Part shown: piece after piece, positions 15,862-25,222 of the stretch | How positions within the stretch are numbered: position 1 is the first letter of the stretch | How the letters are laid out: every line of letters begins with the position of its first letter | Assembly: GCA_017419165.1 (NCBI GenBank) | Contig: JAFOLW010000062.1 | Location: 1 to 40,921 of the forward strand | DNA: 40,921 nucleotides | Direction of reading: 5' to 3' | From: Erysipelotrichaceae bacterium | GTDB taxonomy: Bacteria; Bacillota_I; Bacilli_A; Erysipelotrichales; Erysipelotrichaceae | Position numbers and translations under genes: made by a program | The notes under the pieces: generated by a model | The model's database searches: none | Told to the model about the DNA's origin: nothing | What the model saw: the letters and a program-made list of their open reading frames with translations, nothing else

Positions 15862-18378
15862 TTATTCGTCTTCGGAAACTTCCGGTACTTCGTTCACCGG
15901 TGCCTCTTCCTTGATTTCTTCCTTATTGTCGTCATCGGAATGAGCCATCAGGGAGACGGCAGAGACGAAGGTACCTTCCTGCGGTTTGATCAGACGGACG
16001 CCTTGCGTCGCACGGCCCATCGTCGAGACTTTCTCGAGATGGATGCGGATGATGATGCCGTCATTGGTCATGATCAGGCAGTCTTCATCGCCGTTGACTG
16101 CTTTCAAGGCGACCAGATCACCGTTCTTTTCATTGATATTGATTGTCTTGACGCCTTTTGCGCCTCTTGAAGTCAGACGGTATTCTTCGACCGGAGTCTG
16201 CTTGCCGTAACCTTTCTTGGAGACGACCAGGATCTTGGATCCTTCCGCATCGGTACACATGCCGATGACTTCGGAACCGTCGACATTCATGCCTTTGACA
16301 CCGGTCGCGTTTCTGCCCATTGCCCGGACGCCGCGTTCATCGAAGCGGACGGCTTTTCCGTTTGCCGCACCGATGATGATCTGTGAATCGCCCAGTGTCG
16401 GACGGACGGCGACGAGTTCATCGTCTTCTTTTAAGGAGATGGCGATCTTGCCGTTCTGACGGATCGATTCAAATTCGGAAGCAGGTACCCTCTTACACAG
16501 ACCGTTCTTCGTCACGAAGAAGAGGTAGCCCTTGACTTCCCATTCGCGGTTGATCGGTACCAGTGCCTTGACCTTTTCATCTTTATCAATGTTGATGATA
16601 TTAATGACCGGGATGCCTTTGGCGTTGCGCGATGCTTCCGGAATGTTGAAGCCTTTGATGCGGTAGACCTTGCCTTTGTTGGTGAAGATCAGCAGGAAGT
16701 CGTGCGTCGACATCGTGATGTTCTGATCGACGACGTCGTCTTCGTTCAGACTCATGCCTTTGACGCCGCGGCCGCCGCGGTTCTGCAGACGGTAAGTATC
16801 GATCGGCAGACGTTTGATATAACCGTTGTTGCTTAAGGAGATGATAACGTCTTCCATCGGGATCAGGTCTTCATCTTCCACCGAAACATCACCGTCGATG
16901 ATCTCGGTACGCCGCTTGTCGCCGTATCTCTCTTTGATCGCCGTCAGTTCGTTTTTGATGATCTGAACGACACGGGAGTGATTGGCCAGGATATCTTTGA
17001 GATCGGCGATCTCGATATAAAGTTCATTGAGTTCGTTGACGATCTTCTCTCTGGATAATCCGGTCAGTCTTCTCAACTGCATATCCAGGATCGCTTTGCC
17101 CTGGATCTCGTCGATACCGAATTCTTCATTGAGCTTCATCATCGCCTCATCATCGTCTTTGGAGCTGCGGATGATCTCAACTACGCGGTCGATGTTGTCC
17201 AGTGCGATCTTCAATCCTTCCAAAAGGTGAGCACGCTTTTCATCTTCCCGCAGATCGTACTGCGTCCGTCTGCGGACGACGTCGATCTGATGATCGATGT
17301 AGCAGTTGATGATCTCTTTCAGCGACAGCAGCATCGGGCGGTTGTCGACCAGGACGTTGTTATTGATACCGAAGGACGACTGGACCGGTGTGAGTTTGTA
17401 CAGCTGATTGAGGACGACTTCCGGCTGTACATCTTTCTTCAGTTCGATCTCGATGCGAATACCGTTACGGTCGTTGGACAAGTCTTTGAGTTCAGAGATG
17501 CCATCAATGATCTTTTCTTTTGCCAGCTGGTGGATCTTTTCGAACATGACCAGTTTGTTGACAAGGTACGGGATCTCTTTGATCGTGATCTTGTGCTTGC
17601 CTCCGTGCATGTCTTCGATCTCGACTTTGGAGCGCATGATGATCGATCCGCGTCCGGTCTCATAAGCCTGACGGATCCCCGAACGTCCGACGATATAACC
17701 GCCGGTCGGGAAGTCCGGTCCCGGAATATATTCCATGAGTTCGGTCGTCGTGATGTCCGGGTTGTCCATGACCGCGATGACGCCGTCGATCGTTTCACCC
17801 AGATTGTGCGTCGGCATGTTGGTCGCCATACCGACAGCGATACCCATCGAACCGTTGACCAAAAGATTAGGGAAGCGGCTCGGAAGGGCGACCGGTTCTT
17901 TGTGTCTGGCATCGTAGTTGTCGCGCCAGTCGACCGTTTCTTTCTTGATGTCCTGCAGAAGCTCCAGGGAGATCTTGGACATACGCGCTTCGGTATAACG
18001 CATCGCCGCTGCGCCATCACCGTCCAGAGAACCGAAGTTTCCGTGGCCGTCGACCAGCGGATAACGGTAGGAGAACGGCTGGGCCATACGGACCATCGTA
18101 TCGTAGATCGCCGTATCGCCGTGCGGGTGATACTTACCCATGACTTCACCGACGATGTTGGCGGATTTGACGTGCGGTTTGTCCGGCAGGAAGCCGGCAT
18201 CGTACATCGCCCAAAGGACTCTGCGGTGGACCGGTTTCATACCGTCCCGGACATCCGGCAGAGCACGGTCGATGATGACCGACATTGAATAGCTTAAGAA
18301 GTCTTCACGCATCTCGGAAGAGATGTTGACTTCTTTCATATTTCCGTGATTGAAAAATCTGTTATCTAATTCTTCCAT
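15862..18378 (-). CDS. gyrA: DNA gyrase subunit A
   Basis: Breaks and rejoins DNA in the gyrase A2B2 complex. 838 residues; AAGGAGG precedes the ATG. The catalytic Tyr128 lies in [10 protein letters not shown]. The quinolone-determining loop reads [17 protein letters not shown], so the residue matching E. coli Ser83 is Thr89 and the Asp87 equivalent is kept (Asp93). The six-bladed C-terminal domain follows, with the GyrA box as [10 protein letters not shown] ParC identity is possible in principle but the gyrB-gyrA order at the origin and the GyrA box favour gyrA. The C-terminal ~35 residues are acidic. It lies 9 bp after gyrB in the same operon. Confidence 0.97.
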   Translation of the reverse strand: MEELDNRFFNHGNMKEVNISSEMREDFLSYSMSVIIDRALPDVRDGMKPVHRRVLWAMYDAGFLPDKPHVKSANIVGEVMGKYHPHGDTAIYDTMVRMAQPFSYRYPLVDGHGNFGSLDGDGAAAMRYTEARMSKISLELLQDIKKETVDWRDNYDARHKEPVALPSRFPNLLVNGSMGIAVGMATNMPTHNLGETIDGVIAVMDNPDITTTELMEYIPGPDFPTGGYIVGRSGIRQAYETGRGSIIMRSKVEIEDMHGGKHKITIKEIPYLVNKLVMFEKIHQLAKEKIIDGISELKDLSNDRNGIRIEIELKKDVQPEVVLNQLYKLTPVQSSFGINNNVLVDNRPMLLSLKEIINCYIDHQIDVVRRRTQYDLREDEKRAHLLEGLKIALDNIDRVVEIIRSSKDDDEAMMKLNEEFGIDEIQGKAILDMQLRRLTGLSREKIVNELNELYIEIADLKDILANHSRVVQIIKNELTAIKERYGDKRRTEIIDGDVSVEDEDLIPMEDVIISLSNNGYIKRLPIDTYRLQNRGGRGVKGMSLNEDDVVDQNITMSTHDFLLIFTNKGKVYRIKGFNIPEASRNAKGIPVINIINIDKDEKVKALVPINREWEVKGYLFFVTKNGLCKRVPASEFESIRQNGKIAISLKEDDELVAVRPTLGDSQIIIGAANGKAVRFDERGVRAMGRNATGVKGMNVDGSEVIGMCTDAEGSKILVVSKKGYGKQTPVEEYRLTSRGAKGVKTININEKNGDLVALKAVNGDEDCLIMTNDGIIIRIHLEKVSTMGRATQGVRLIKPQEGTFVSAVSLMAHSDDDNKEEIKEEAPVNEVPEVSEDE

Positions 18379-18387
18379 GCGGCCTCC

Positions 18388-20331
18388 TTAAATATCCAGG
18401 TTCTTGACGAAGTGTGCATTCTCGACGATGAAGTTCTTTCTCGGTTCGACTTCATCGCCCATCAGCATCGAGAATACCGCGTCGGCATCGATCGCGTCTT
18501 TGATGGTGACGCGTTTCAAGGTCCTGTGTTCCGGATCCAGCGTCGTTTCCCAAAGCTGGCTCGGATCCATTTCACCAAGTCCTTTGTAACGCTGTACGTC
18601 GTATTTCTCGTCGCCAAAGTCGCGTTTCGCCAGTTCGAGCTCTTCATCGGAGTAACAGTAACGCAGGGTCCTTTGTCCTTTGAAGAGTTTGAATAGAGGC
18701 GGCATCGCCAGATAGACATAACCGCCTTCGATCAGCGGACGGAAGAAGCGGTATAAGAATGTCAGCATCAGTGTCGAGATATGCTGGCCGTCGACATCGG
18801 CATCGGTCATGATGACGATCTTGTGGTAACGCAGTTTGGAGATATCAATATCCTTGCCATAGCCGCAGCCGAAGGCCTGGATCATCATGCGGATCTCGGC
18901 ATTATCGAAGATCTTGTGTTCTCTTGCTTTCTCGACGTTCAGGATCTTTCCCCGCAAAGGAAGGACGGCCTGGAAGTTGGAATCTCTGCCTTGCTGGGCG
19001 GAACCGCCGGCGGAATTACCCTCGACGATGTAGATCTCACAGATCGACGCATCTCTGGAAGCACAGTCTTTCAGTTTGGTCGGCAGGTTGCCGGAACCGA
19101 AATCGTCTTTTCTTCTGACGCTTTCTCTCGCCTTCTGTGCGGCAAGTCTTGCTTCGGAAGCGGATTTCGCTTTTTCGATGATGATCTTGGCGACATCCGG
19201 GTTTTCCAGAAGATAACGTTTCAAGAAATCCCCGAAGATCTTATTGACGACCGGACGGACTTCCGCGTTGCCTAATTTACCTTTGGTCTGACCTTCATAT
19301 TGCGGATCGGGGTGTTTGACGGAGATGATCGCCGTCAGTCCTTCCCGCAAATCATCGGTCGAAAGGTTCGGATCATCTTTCTTGATCTGATTGTTGTCGC
19401 GGGCGTAGCTGTTGATGACTCTCGACAGTGTCTGCCGGAATCCATCCATATGCATGCCGCCGTCCGGGGTGAAGATGTTGTTGCAGAAAGAATAGACTTT
19501 CTCACTGTAAGAAGTGTTGTAGCGCAGCGAGACTTCCACGGCGATCTGGGTCGCCGGATCGGCACCGTCGCAATACAAGACATCTTCAAACAGTTTCGTC
19601 TCGCCTTCATCCAGGAATTCAACGTATTCTTTGATACCTCCTTCATAACAGAAGGAGTGGGAACCTTTCATCTCATCTTCTTTGTTCCAATGGAAAGTGA
19701 AAGAGATGCCTTTGTTTAAGAACGCCATCTGGCGGATACGGTTGAATAAGGTCTCGTAATCATAGACCGTTCCTTCTTTGAAGATCTCGGGATCGGCTTT
19801 GAAACGGACGGTCGAACCGGTATCTTTGATATCGCAGGTACCGATCTCTTTCAGCGGCTGGTCGACTTTGCCGCCGTTTTTAAAACGGATGAAATATACT
19901 TTTCCGCCTTTGCGGACCGTGACTTCGACCCATTCGGAAAGGGCATTGACGACGGAAGCACCGACGCCGTGCAGACCGCCGGAGACTTTATAGGCACCGC
20001 CGCCGAACTTGCCGCCGGCATGAAGCACGGTAAAGATCGTTTCCACTGTGGAAACGCCGGTCTTCGGATGGATCTCGACCGGCATACCGCGGCCGTCATC
20101 CTTAACGGTGACGACATCTTCTCCGTCGACGCTGACTTCGATCTTCGTCGCATAGCCGGCCAGAGCTTCATCGACAGAATTATCGATGATCTCCCAGACC
20201 AGGTGATGCAGGCCGGTCGAAGACGTCGTGCCGATGTACATGCCCGGACGTTTTCTTACGGCTTCGAGCCCTTCGAGTACTTGTATATCATCAGAAGTAT
20301 AGTTGTCATGTTTTATGCTTGTATTAGACAT
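18388..20331 (-). CDS. gyrB: DNA gyrase subunit B
   Basis: ATPase subunit of gyrase, 647 residues. GHKL ATPase motifs: EIIDNSVDEALAGY (47-60), DDGRGMPV (78-85) and GGLHGVGASVVNALS (118-132). The Toprim domain has MTDADVDGQHI (Asp510, Asp512, Asp514) and PLRGKILNVEKA. The usual EGDSAGGSA reads EGNSAGGSA (Glu437, Asn439). The start overlaps recF by 8 nt, so expression is coupled to yaaA-recF. The C-terminus ends soon after the QRYKGLGEM motif, as in Gram-positive GyrB without the E. coli insert. Confidence 0.97.
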   Translation of the reverse strand: MSNTSIKHDNYTSDDIQVLEGLEAVRKRPGMYIGTTSSTGLHHLVWEIIDNSVDEALAGYATKIEVSVDGEDVVTVKDDGRGMPVEIHPKTGVSTVETIFTVLHAGGKFGGGAYKVSGGLHGVGASVVNALSEWVEVTVRKGGKVYFIRFKNGGKVDQPLKEIGTCDIKDTGSTVRFKADPEIFKEGTVYDYETLFNRIRQMAFLNKGISFTFHWNKEDEMKGSHSFCYEGGIKEYVEFLDEGETKLFEDVLYCDGADPATQIAVEVSLRYNTSYSEKVYSFCNNIFTPDGGMHMDGFRQTLSRVINSYARDNNQIKKDDPNLSTDDLREGLTAIISVKHPDPQYEGQTKGKLGNAEVRPVVNKIFGDFLKRYLLENPDVAKIIIEKAKSASEARLAAQKARESVRRKDDFGSGNLPTKLKDCASRDASICEIYIVEGNSAGGSAQQGRDSNFQAVLPLRGKILNVEKAREHKIFDNAEIRMMIQAFGCGYGKDIDISKLRYHKIVIMTDADVDGQHISTLMLTFLYRFFRPLIEGGYVYLAMPPLFKLFKGQRTLRYCYSDEELELAKRDFGDEKYDVQRYKGLGEMDPSQLWETTLDPEHRTLKRVTIKDAIDADAVFSMLMGDEVEPRKNFIVENAHFVKNLDI

Positions 20332-21373
20332 CCTGTTCCTCCTTTAATTCGATCAGTTTGTATTTTTTAGCGATATTCAGATTGTTGATATCGGTATTGG
20401 TGATGATGACTTGCGTGTCATCAGGAATGATGTTCAGCAGGCGTTCCCGATTCTCTTTATCCAGTTCCGATAAGATGTCATCCAGCAAGACGATCGGGGT
20501 GATGCCGGTCATATATTCGATATAGCGCATCAAGGCAAATTTGAAGGCGATCAGCACCATGCGCTTCTGTCCCTGGGAAGCGATGGAATTAAGTTCGCAG
20601 TCATCCATATAGAAACTGTAATCATCATGGTGGGGACCGAAGGTCGTGTAGTGATAATAACGGTCTCTTTCTTTGGCTTCGGCGATCTTGTCTTCGACGT
20701 TTTCGATCTCGCAGCACTTTTTGTAGGTGATCGAGATCCTGCTGTCTTTGCCGGAGATCAGTTTGTAGTAATCGGAGATGTACCGGTTGATGACCGCAAA
20801 GAAGTTGTTTCTTTCTCTCAGGATGATCTTGATCATCGGTGCCATCGATTCATCGATTACACCCAGTAAGAGCTCATCGATCTCCAATTCCTTAAGAAGC
20901 TTGTTCTTGTCTTTTAATAAGGAATTGTATCTCAATAGAGACTGGATGTAGGGTTTGGAGACTTTGGAAAGTTCGATGTCGAGCAGCTTCCTTCTCTCAC
21001 CCGGGGACTGGGTGAACAGTTCCAGGTCACTTGGTTTGAATAAGATGGCGTTGACTTCGCCAATGAACTGCGATGTCCTCTTGACCAGGACATCATCGAT
21101 ATAAAGAGATTTGTTTTTCTTGTTGATGACGACTTTATATTCCTTGTCAGGAGTATTGAGGATGATGCGCGCAAAATCAAAACCTTTGCGGATCAGGTCC
21201 GCATCGTTGTTCGTACGATAGGACTTGGTATTGGAAACGACGATGATGCTTTCCAGGATGTTGGTCTTTCCGGTACCGTTCTTTCCGACGATGATATTCA
21301 GATGCGGATCGAATTCAAAAAAATGACGCCTGTAATTACGATAATCGTTGAGACGGATCGTTTTTACCGGCAT
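20324..21373 (-). CDS. recF: DNA replication and repair protein RecF
   Basis: SMC-like ATPase that directs RecA loading at gaps together with RecO and RecR. 349 residues; Walker A GKNGTGKT at 30-37, the ABC signature-type region near IASQGQKRMVLIAFKFA, and Walker B VLLDDILSELD. It overlaps yaaA by 10 nt at its start and gyrB by 8 nt at its end, the standard order behind dnaN. Confidence 0.96.
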   Translation of the reverse strand: MPVKTIRLNDYRNYRRHFFEFDPHLNIIVGKNGTGKTNILESIIVVSNTKSYRTNNDADLIRKGFDFARIILNTPDKEYKVVINKKNKSLYIDDVLVKRTSQFIGEVNAILFKPSDLELFTQSPGERRKLLDIELSKVSKPYIQSLLRYNSLLKDKNKLLKELEIDELLLGVIDESMAPMIKIILRERNNFFAVINRYISDYYKLISGKDSRISITYKKCCEIENVEDKIAEAKERDRYYHYTTFGPHHDDYSFYMDDCELNSIASQGQKRMVLIAFKFALMRYIEYMTGITPIVLLDDILSELDKENRERLLNIIPDDTQVIITNTDINNLNIAKKYKLIELKEEQDV

Positions 21374-21582
21374 ACTTTGAAGGCCTCATCGTTGATCTTC
21401 ACAAGATCGTTTTCATAGAGTTTCCGTCCCCGACGGTCTTCTTTCTCTTCGTTGACGAAGACTTCATTCTCTCTCAAAAAGAACTTCGCTTCGCCGCCGG
21501 AAGAGATGAGATCGCAGATCTTGAGGAACTGTCCGAGCGTGACGGATTCATCTTGGATCTTCACTTCTTTAATCGCAGCCAT
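21364..21582 (-). CDS. yaaA: S4-domain RNA-binding protein YaaA
   Basis: A 72-residue S4 domain protein (SSGGEAKFFLRENEVFVNEE, then RRGRKLYENDLVKI) always found between dnaN and recF in Firmicutes; role in ribosome biogenesis or DNA transactions is unsettled. A TATAAT ends 10 nt before the ATG with TGGAAA 17 nt before it, and no Shine-Dalgarno is seen, so the transcript has at most a 3-4 nt leader. It heads the yaaA-recF-gyrB-gyrA operon. Confidence 0.92.
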   Translation of the reverse strand: MAAIKEVKIQDESVTLGQFLKICDLISSGGEAKFFLRENEVFVNEEKEDRRGRKLYENDLVKINDEAFKVCR

Positions 21583-21592
21583 ATACGCTTAA

Positions 21593-21621
21593 ATTATAAC
21601 ATTTTTGGCTTTATTTTTCCA
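21593..21621 (-). promoter_or_regulatory. promoter of yaaA-recF-gyrB-gyrA
   Basis: TATAAT (21593-21598) preceded by 17 nt and TGGAAA (four matches to TTGACA) on the minus strand. Confidence 0.6.
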
Positions 21622-21663
21622 TTTTCGGGTCGTTATAAAAACACGTGCAGTACCTCACAAAAT

Positions 21664-21690
21664 AAAGAACCCGTCTCAAACGGGCTCTTT
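21664..21690 (-). terminator. dnaN terminator
   Basis: AAAGAGCCCGT pairs with ACGGGTTCTTT (11 bp with one G-U) and is followed by ATTTTG on the minus strand, separating dnaA-dnaN from the yaaA operon. Confidence 0.8.
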
Positions 21691-21716
21691 TTCGTCTTAT
21701 TTTTGATTTTTGATTT

Positions 21717-22838
21717 TTAACGGTACGTTCTGACCGGTGAGATCAGCTGGACCAGGGAGTCGTCGCCTTCACGTTTGACGACCATCGGTTTGAGTTCTCC
21801 GGAGAAGTTGATGGTCACAACATCGTCATCGACGGCTTTCAAGGCATCCTGCAGATATTTGCCGGAGCAGGAGATCTCCAGTGGTTCTCCTTCATAGGAG
21901 ATGACATCGATCTTTTCGAAAGATGACAACATCGTCTGATTGGTCGAAGTCAGTTCCAGTTTGGAAGCATCGATCGACATTTTGATGGTGTTCTTGCCGT
22001 CGGCTTTGATGAATAAGGTGCGATCGATCGCCCGGATCAGATCTTTTGCCGAAACGACCAGTTTCTGCCGGAAAGATACTGGGATGAGTCTGGAGGTATC
22101 GGGGAATTCATCGTCCAGAAGTCTGGTCTCGATGATCGAATTACCGAAGATGAAGGAGATCTTCTGATTGTCGATGGCGATCGTGACTTCTTCTTCACCG
22201 GTGATGGAATGGCAGATTTCATTGAGATATTTCGAAGGGACCGTGATATTGAAATGCAGATCCTGATCGATATCCAGGGTCTTGGAGGCAAGACGGTAAG
22301 AATCGGTCGCATTGATATACAGTTTCCGGTCGGCTGCTTTAAAGTTGACACCGGTCAAAACAGGCCTCGTTTCTTTGTCCGAGCAGGCGAAGGAAGTTTC
22401 ATCGACGATCTGCTGGAAAAGAGAAGTCTTAAGTTTGAACGGTGAATTGTCGCGGATATCGAATCCGATGTTCGGATATTCCGAAGCATCCATGCCGTTG
22501 ACTTTGAATTCGGAATTGCCGCCGTAGATCTTCATCAGAGTTCCGTCGATCGTTTCCACATTGATGAAATCCGCATCGATCTTTCTGACGATCTCCAGGA
22601 TATATCTGGCTTCCAGAACGATCTCACCGGGTTCGGTGATGATCAGGGCATTTTTATCATTGTTGTTGATCGCTGTGCGGATCGAGATATTGGAATCCGA
22701 TGAGACCAGGACAAGAGATTCGTTGCTGACGGAGATCTTGATACCTGATAGGGATGGCAGCGGTGTCGTGGAAGAGATGGCTCTGGATGAAAGTGAGAGT
22801 GCATCCAGGAATTCTTTCTTTGAGATTTTGAAATTCAT
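21717..22838 (-). CDS. dnaN: DNA polymerase III beta sliding clamp
   Basis: Processivity clamp, 373 residues, three beta-clamp folds. Family segments include SRAISSTTPLPSLSGIKI near the N-terminus, FACSDKETRPVLTGVNF at the start of domain 2, and the C-terminal LISPVRTYR. A GGAGG ribosome site is 5 nt from the ATG. It follows dnaA across a 140-bp gap that contains a DnaA box. Confidence 0.97.
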   Translation of the reverse strand: MNFKISKKEFLDALSLSSRAISSTTPLPSLSGIKISVSNESLVLVSSDSNISIRTAINNNDKNALIITEPGEIVLEARYILEIVRKIDADFINVETIDGTLMKIYGGNSEFKVNGMDASEYPNIGFDIRDNSPFKLKTSLFQQIVDETSFACSDKETRPVLTGVNFKAADRKLYINATDSYRLASKTLDIDQDLHFNITVPSKYLNEICHSITGEEEVTIAIDNQKISFIFGNSIIETRLLDDEFPDTSRLIPVSFRQKLVVSAKDLIRAIDRTLFIKADGKNTIKMSIDASKLELTSTNQTMLSSFEKIDVISYEGEPLEISCSGKYLQDALKAVDDDVVTINFSGELKPMVVKREGDDSLVQLISPVRTYR

Positions 22839-22978
22839 AATCGCCTCCGTGCGTTTTTATTATTCATTCTGTTAAAGTTATCATCATTACTTTGTTGGAA
22901 AATGTGGAAAACTTTCAAACAGACTGCATTTATACTTAAATTTTATCATTTTTACTGTTGTAAAAATCGTTTGAAACT
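22839..22978 (-). other. dnaA-dnaN gap with DnaA box and possible unwinding element
   Basis: Reading toward dnaN, TTTTCCACA (22903-22911) is followed directly by a weak second copy TTTTCCAAC and then AAAGTAATGATGATAAC (from about 22878 to 22894), AT-rich and with a 3-nt rhythm like the DnaA-trio that starts strand opening in B. subtilis. This would make the origin bipartite, with the larger box cluster at 24344-24769. No terminator or RNA is seen. Confidence 0.5.
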
Positions 22979-24343
22979 CTAATGGATCCTGCCCTCGATC
23001 TCGTTGATCGCCTTGAGATACAAAGGATCGGTCTTGATCTTCTTTTCCACCGAAGCGATGCCGCTCATGACTGTGGAATGATCCCGTCCGCCGAACTCCC
23101 TGCCGATGTCGTCGTATGTGGCATCCAGAAGCTTGCGGCACAGATACATCGCGATCTGCCGGGCATTGGAGATGCTCTTGGTACGGTTGGCGGATGTGAT
23201 CTGTTGTTTGGTGAGGTTGTAGTAATCACATACCGCCTTTCGTACCGTTGGAATAGCTAATTCATTCTTTGATTCTTTGATCTGATCCTTAAAGGCATCG
23301 ATCGCCAGTTTCAAAGTGATGCGGTTTCCTTCTTCAAGATTCGGGAACATCGCCGAATAAAAAAGGAGCCGGTTTACCGCTCCTTCCAAAGACCTCACGT
23401 CCTGGGAGAAGTTGGTAGCAAGATAATTGAAGACTTCATCATCGATATCATCGATGGAAGATTTGTTGTAGCCCGGATAGTTGGCGACCTTCATCTTTAA
23501 TATATTGATGGAAGTCTCGTATTCCGGAGCTTCGATATTGACGTTCAATCCTTGATTGAAACGGGAGATGATACGGTCGGAAAGGCCGCGGATCTCGTTT
23601 GGCGTGCGGTCGGAAGTGATGCAGATCTGTTTCTTGTTATTGATCAGTTCGTTATAGATCGTAAAGAACAGTTCATTGGTCTTATCTTTTCCGGCGATAT
23701 TCTGGATATCATCGATCAGAAGCAGATCCAGATCCTCAAAAAACTTTTTCAGCTCGTCAAAACGGTTTTCCTGCGAAGCTTTTTTGACATTATCGACGAA
23801 TTCCAGTCCGCTCAGCATACCGATATTCTTATCCGGGAACATCGTCCGGACCTGATTGCCGATGGCGTTCAGCAGATGTGTCTTGCCCAGACCCGGATTT
23901 CCGTAGATGAATAACGGATTGAAGATGACACCGAGGTTGGAAGCACAGGTCATCGCCGCCAGCTGTGCCTGCGCATTGGAACGTCCGACGACGAAATTGG
24001 CGAAAGTCTGGTTGCGGTCGATCTTCCTGGTGAGAAAATCCGACTGCATCATCGGCTTTGCGTTGTCATTTCTTCTGCTGTTATAGTCATCCTGCTGGAT
24101 GAGCTTGACATTCATTGGCCGGCCCATCACTTCTTCCAGACAGTTCTCGATCAGGTCGACATGTTCGGACATGATGGCGAAATTGATAAATGCCGGAACG
24201 CTGATCAGTGCTTCGCTGTCATTCAGAGATTCAAGTTTTGAGTCAAAGTAAGGCAGCACACTTTCAGCGATCTGGCCGGAGTCAGCTATATTTTTAAGGG
24301 TCTGTGACCATTTGTCATTCAGGTAAAAATCGATCGTTGTCAT
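22979..24343 (-). CDS. dnaA: chromosomal replication initiator DnaA
   Basis: Origin-binding AAA+ ATPase, 454 residues. Domain I is about 1-80; Walker A GNPGLGKT is at 148-155; Walker B is LLLIDDIQNI; sensor II lies in DVRSLEGAVNRL. Domain IV has the box-binding signature AMYLCRKLLDATYDDIGREF followed by GGRDHSTV. Domain II is short. The promoter (TATGAT at 24370-24375) has an exact DnaA box at 24383-24391 in its spacer, so autoregulation is likely. All DnaA boxes in the window match TTTTCCACA rather than the E. coli TTATCCACA. Confidence 0.98.
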   Translation of the reverse strand: MTTIDFYLNDKWSQTLKNIADSGQIAESVLPYFDSKLESLNDSEALISVPAFINFAIMSEHVDLIENCLEEVMGRPMNVKLIQQDDYNSRRNDNAKPMMQSDFLTRKIDRNQTFANFVVGRSNAQAQLAAMTCASNLGVIFNPLFIYGNPGLGKTHLLNAIGNQVRTMFPDKNIGMLSGLEFVDNVKKASQENRFDELKKFFEDLDLLLIDDIQNIAGKDKTNELFFTIYNELINNKKQICITSDRTPNEIRGLSDRIISRFNQGLNVNIEAPEYETSINILKMKVANYPGYNKSSIDDIDDEVFNYLATNFSQDVRSLEGAVNRLLFYSAMFPNLEEGNRITLKLAIDAFKDQIKESKNELAIPTVRKAVCDYYNLTKQQITSANRTKSISNARQIAMYLCRKLLDATYDDIGREFGGRDHSTVMSGIASVEKKIKTDPLYLKAINEIEGRIH

Positions 24344-24506
24344 ACTAAAAACCTCATAGAGGTAAACAAATCATAACATAAGTTTTCCACAATTTTAAGT
24401 GTACCGGAAGTACAGTTTTCCACATTCCACAAATGATTTTTATCAAAAAAGCCGATATTTCCACACTGATACAGAGTTTTCCACATTTTTCCACAAAATG
24501 ATTTTT

Positions 24507-24562
24507 GTTGAAAAAATGTTGGATATTTTTCCACTTCTTTCTCGACTGTTGAAAAATGTTGG
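24507..24562. repeat. direct repeat GTTGAAAAA(A)TGTTGG in oriC
   Basis: Two copies, 24507-24522 and 24548-24562, differ by one A in the run. Each contains the minus-strand box variant TTTTCAACA. They may be weak DnaA sites. Confidence 0.6.
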
Positions 24563-24757
24563 GAGACAGGATCTTTCATCATCCGGACCTTGATAAATGA
24601 TATGAAAAATCCCTTTATTTAAAGGATATTTTGAAGTTTTCAACTTTTCAACAGTTTGTTGAAAACTGCGAATTGTGGATGTGGAAAACTTAAAATGATA
24701 CAGAAAAAAGAAAAAGATAACGACGGCAACAAAAACAAAGTTCTTCCACAATTCATG

Positions 24758-24763
24758 TAAAAT
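24758..24763 (+). promoter_or_regulatory. -10 box exactly 6 nt ahead of the NUDIX start
   Basis: TAAAAT on the plus strand; no clear -35 and no ribosome site. The near DnaA box at 24742-24750 lies in the spacer, so DnaA could affect this promoter. Confidence 0.45.
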
Positions 24764-24769
24764 AAAGCT

Positions 24770-25222
24770 ATGAAACGGATACATCGATGCATACTGACGA
24801 ATATCTGCCTTATATATAAAGATGATGAGATCCTGGTCGTCGACCGTAAAAAGGAAGACTGGCCCGGTCTGACCTTTCCCGGCGGTCATGTGGAAGAAAA
24901 TGAGGATTTTCAAGCTTCCGTCATCCGCGAAGTGAAAGAAGAGACCGGATTGACGATCAGAAAGCCGGTCTTATGCGGGATCGAAGAATTCAAGACGAAG
25001 GAAGAAGACCGGTACCTTATGCTGTACTACAAAACGGACAAGTTCTCGGGAAAACTGAGATCTTCCAAAGAAGGAGAGGTCTTCTGGATCAAAAAAGACG
25101 ATCTGGACAAATATAAACTGTCACTGGATCTCAAACGGATCTACAAGATCATGATGAGCGATGAACTCAGCGAACTGATCTATTACGAAAAAGACGGGAA
25201 ATGGAGGTCAAAGATCGTATGA
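24770..25222 (+). CDS. NUDIX hydrolase (MutT-like)
   Basis: Hydrolyses a nucleoside diphosphate-X substrate; 8-oxo-dGTP clean-up is the usual guess. The 150-residue protein has a complete Nudix box GX5EX7REVKEETGL at 39-61, with the metal-binding Glu57 and Glu58. The N-terminal strand RCILTNICLIYKDDEILVV and FPGG before the box are typical. It is the first gene to the right of oriC and has no Shine-Dalgarno; a TAAAAT box lies exactly 6 nt upstream. Its stop overlaps the next start as ATGA. Confidence 0.88.
   Translation: MKRIHRCILTNICLIYKDDEILVVDRKKEDWPGLTFPGGHVEENEDFQASVIREVKEETGLTIRKPVLCGIEEFKTKEEDRYLMLYYKTDKFSGKLRSSKEGEVFWIKKDDLDKYKLSLDLKRIYKIMMSDELSELIYYEKDGKWRSKIV

Larger units (their letters stand above)
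24344..24769. other. oriC: DnaA-box cluster
   Basis: A 426-bp AT-rich gap between divergent dnaA and the NUDIX gene, with no gene. Exact TTTTCCACA copies lie at 24383-24391, 24416-24424, 24477-24485 and 24487-24495 (plus) and 24680-24688 (minus). Near copies with one or two changes lie at 24423-24431, 24457-24465, 24527-24535, 24742-24750 (plus) and 24674-24682 (minus). A TTTTCAACA variant appears on the minus strand at 24506-24514 and 24547-24555. AGTTTTCAAC/GTTGAAAACT (24635-24644 and 24658-24667) is a perfect inverted repeat. Gene direction switches here. Confidence 0.9.

Noticed and set aside
15862..18378. GyrA Thr89 at the Ser83 position as a resistance mutation
   Set aside because: Thr at this site is natural in several bacteria, so it is not evidence of acquired resistance.
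24612..24625. 14-mer CCTTTATTTAAAGG also present in the guaA terminator at 91-104
   Set aside because: Short AT-rich palindrome; two copies in 41 kb do not suffice to call a repeat family.
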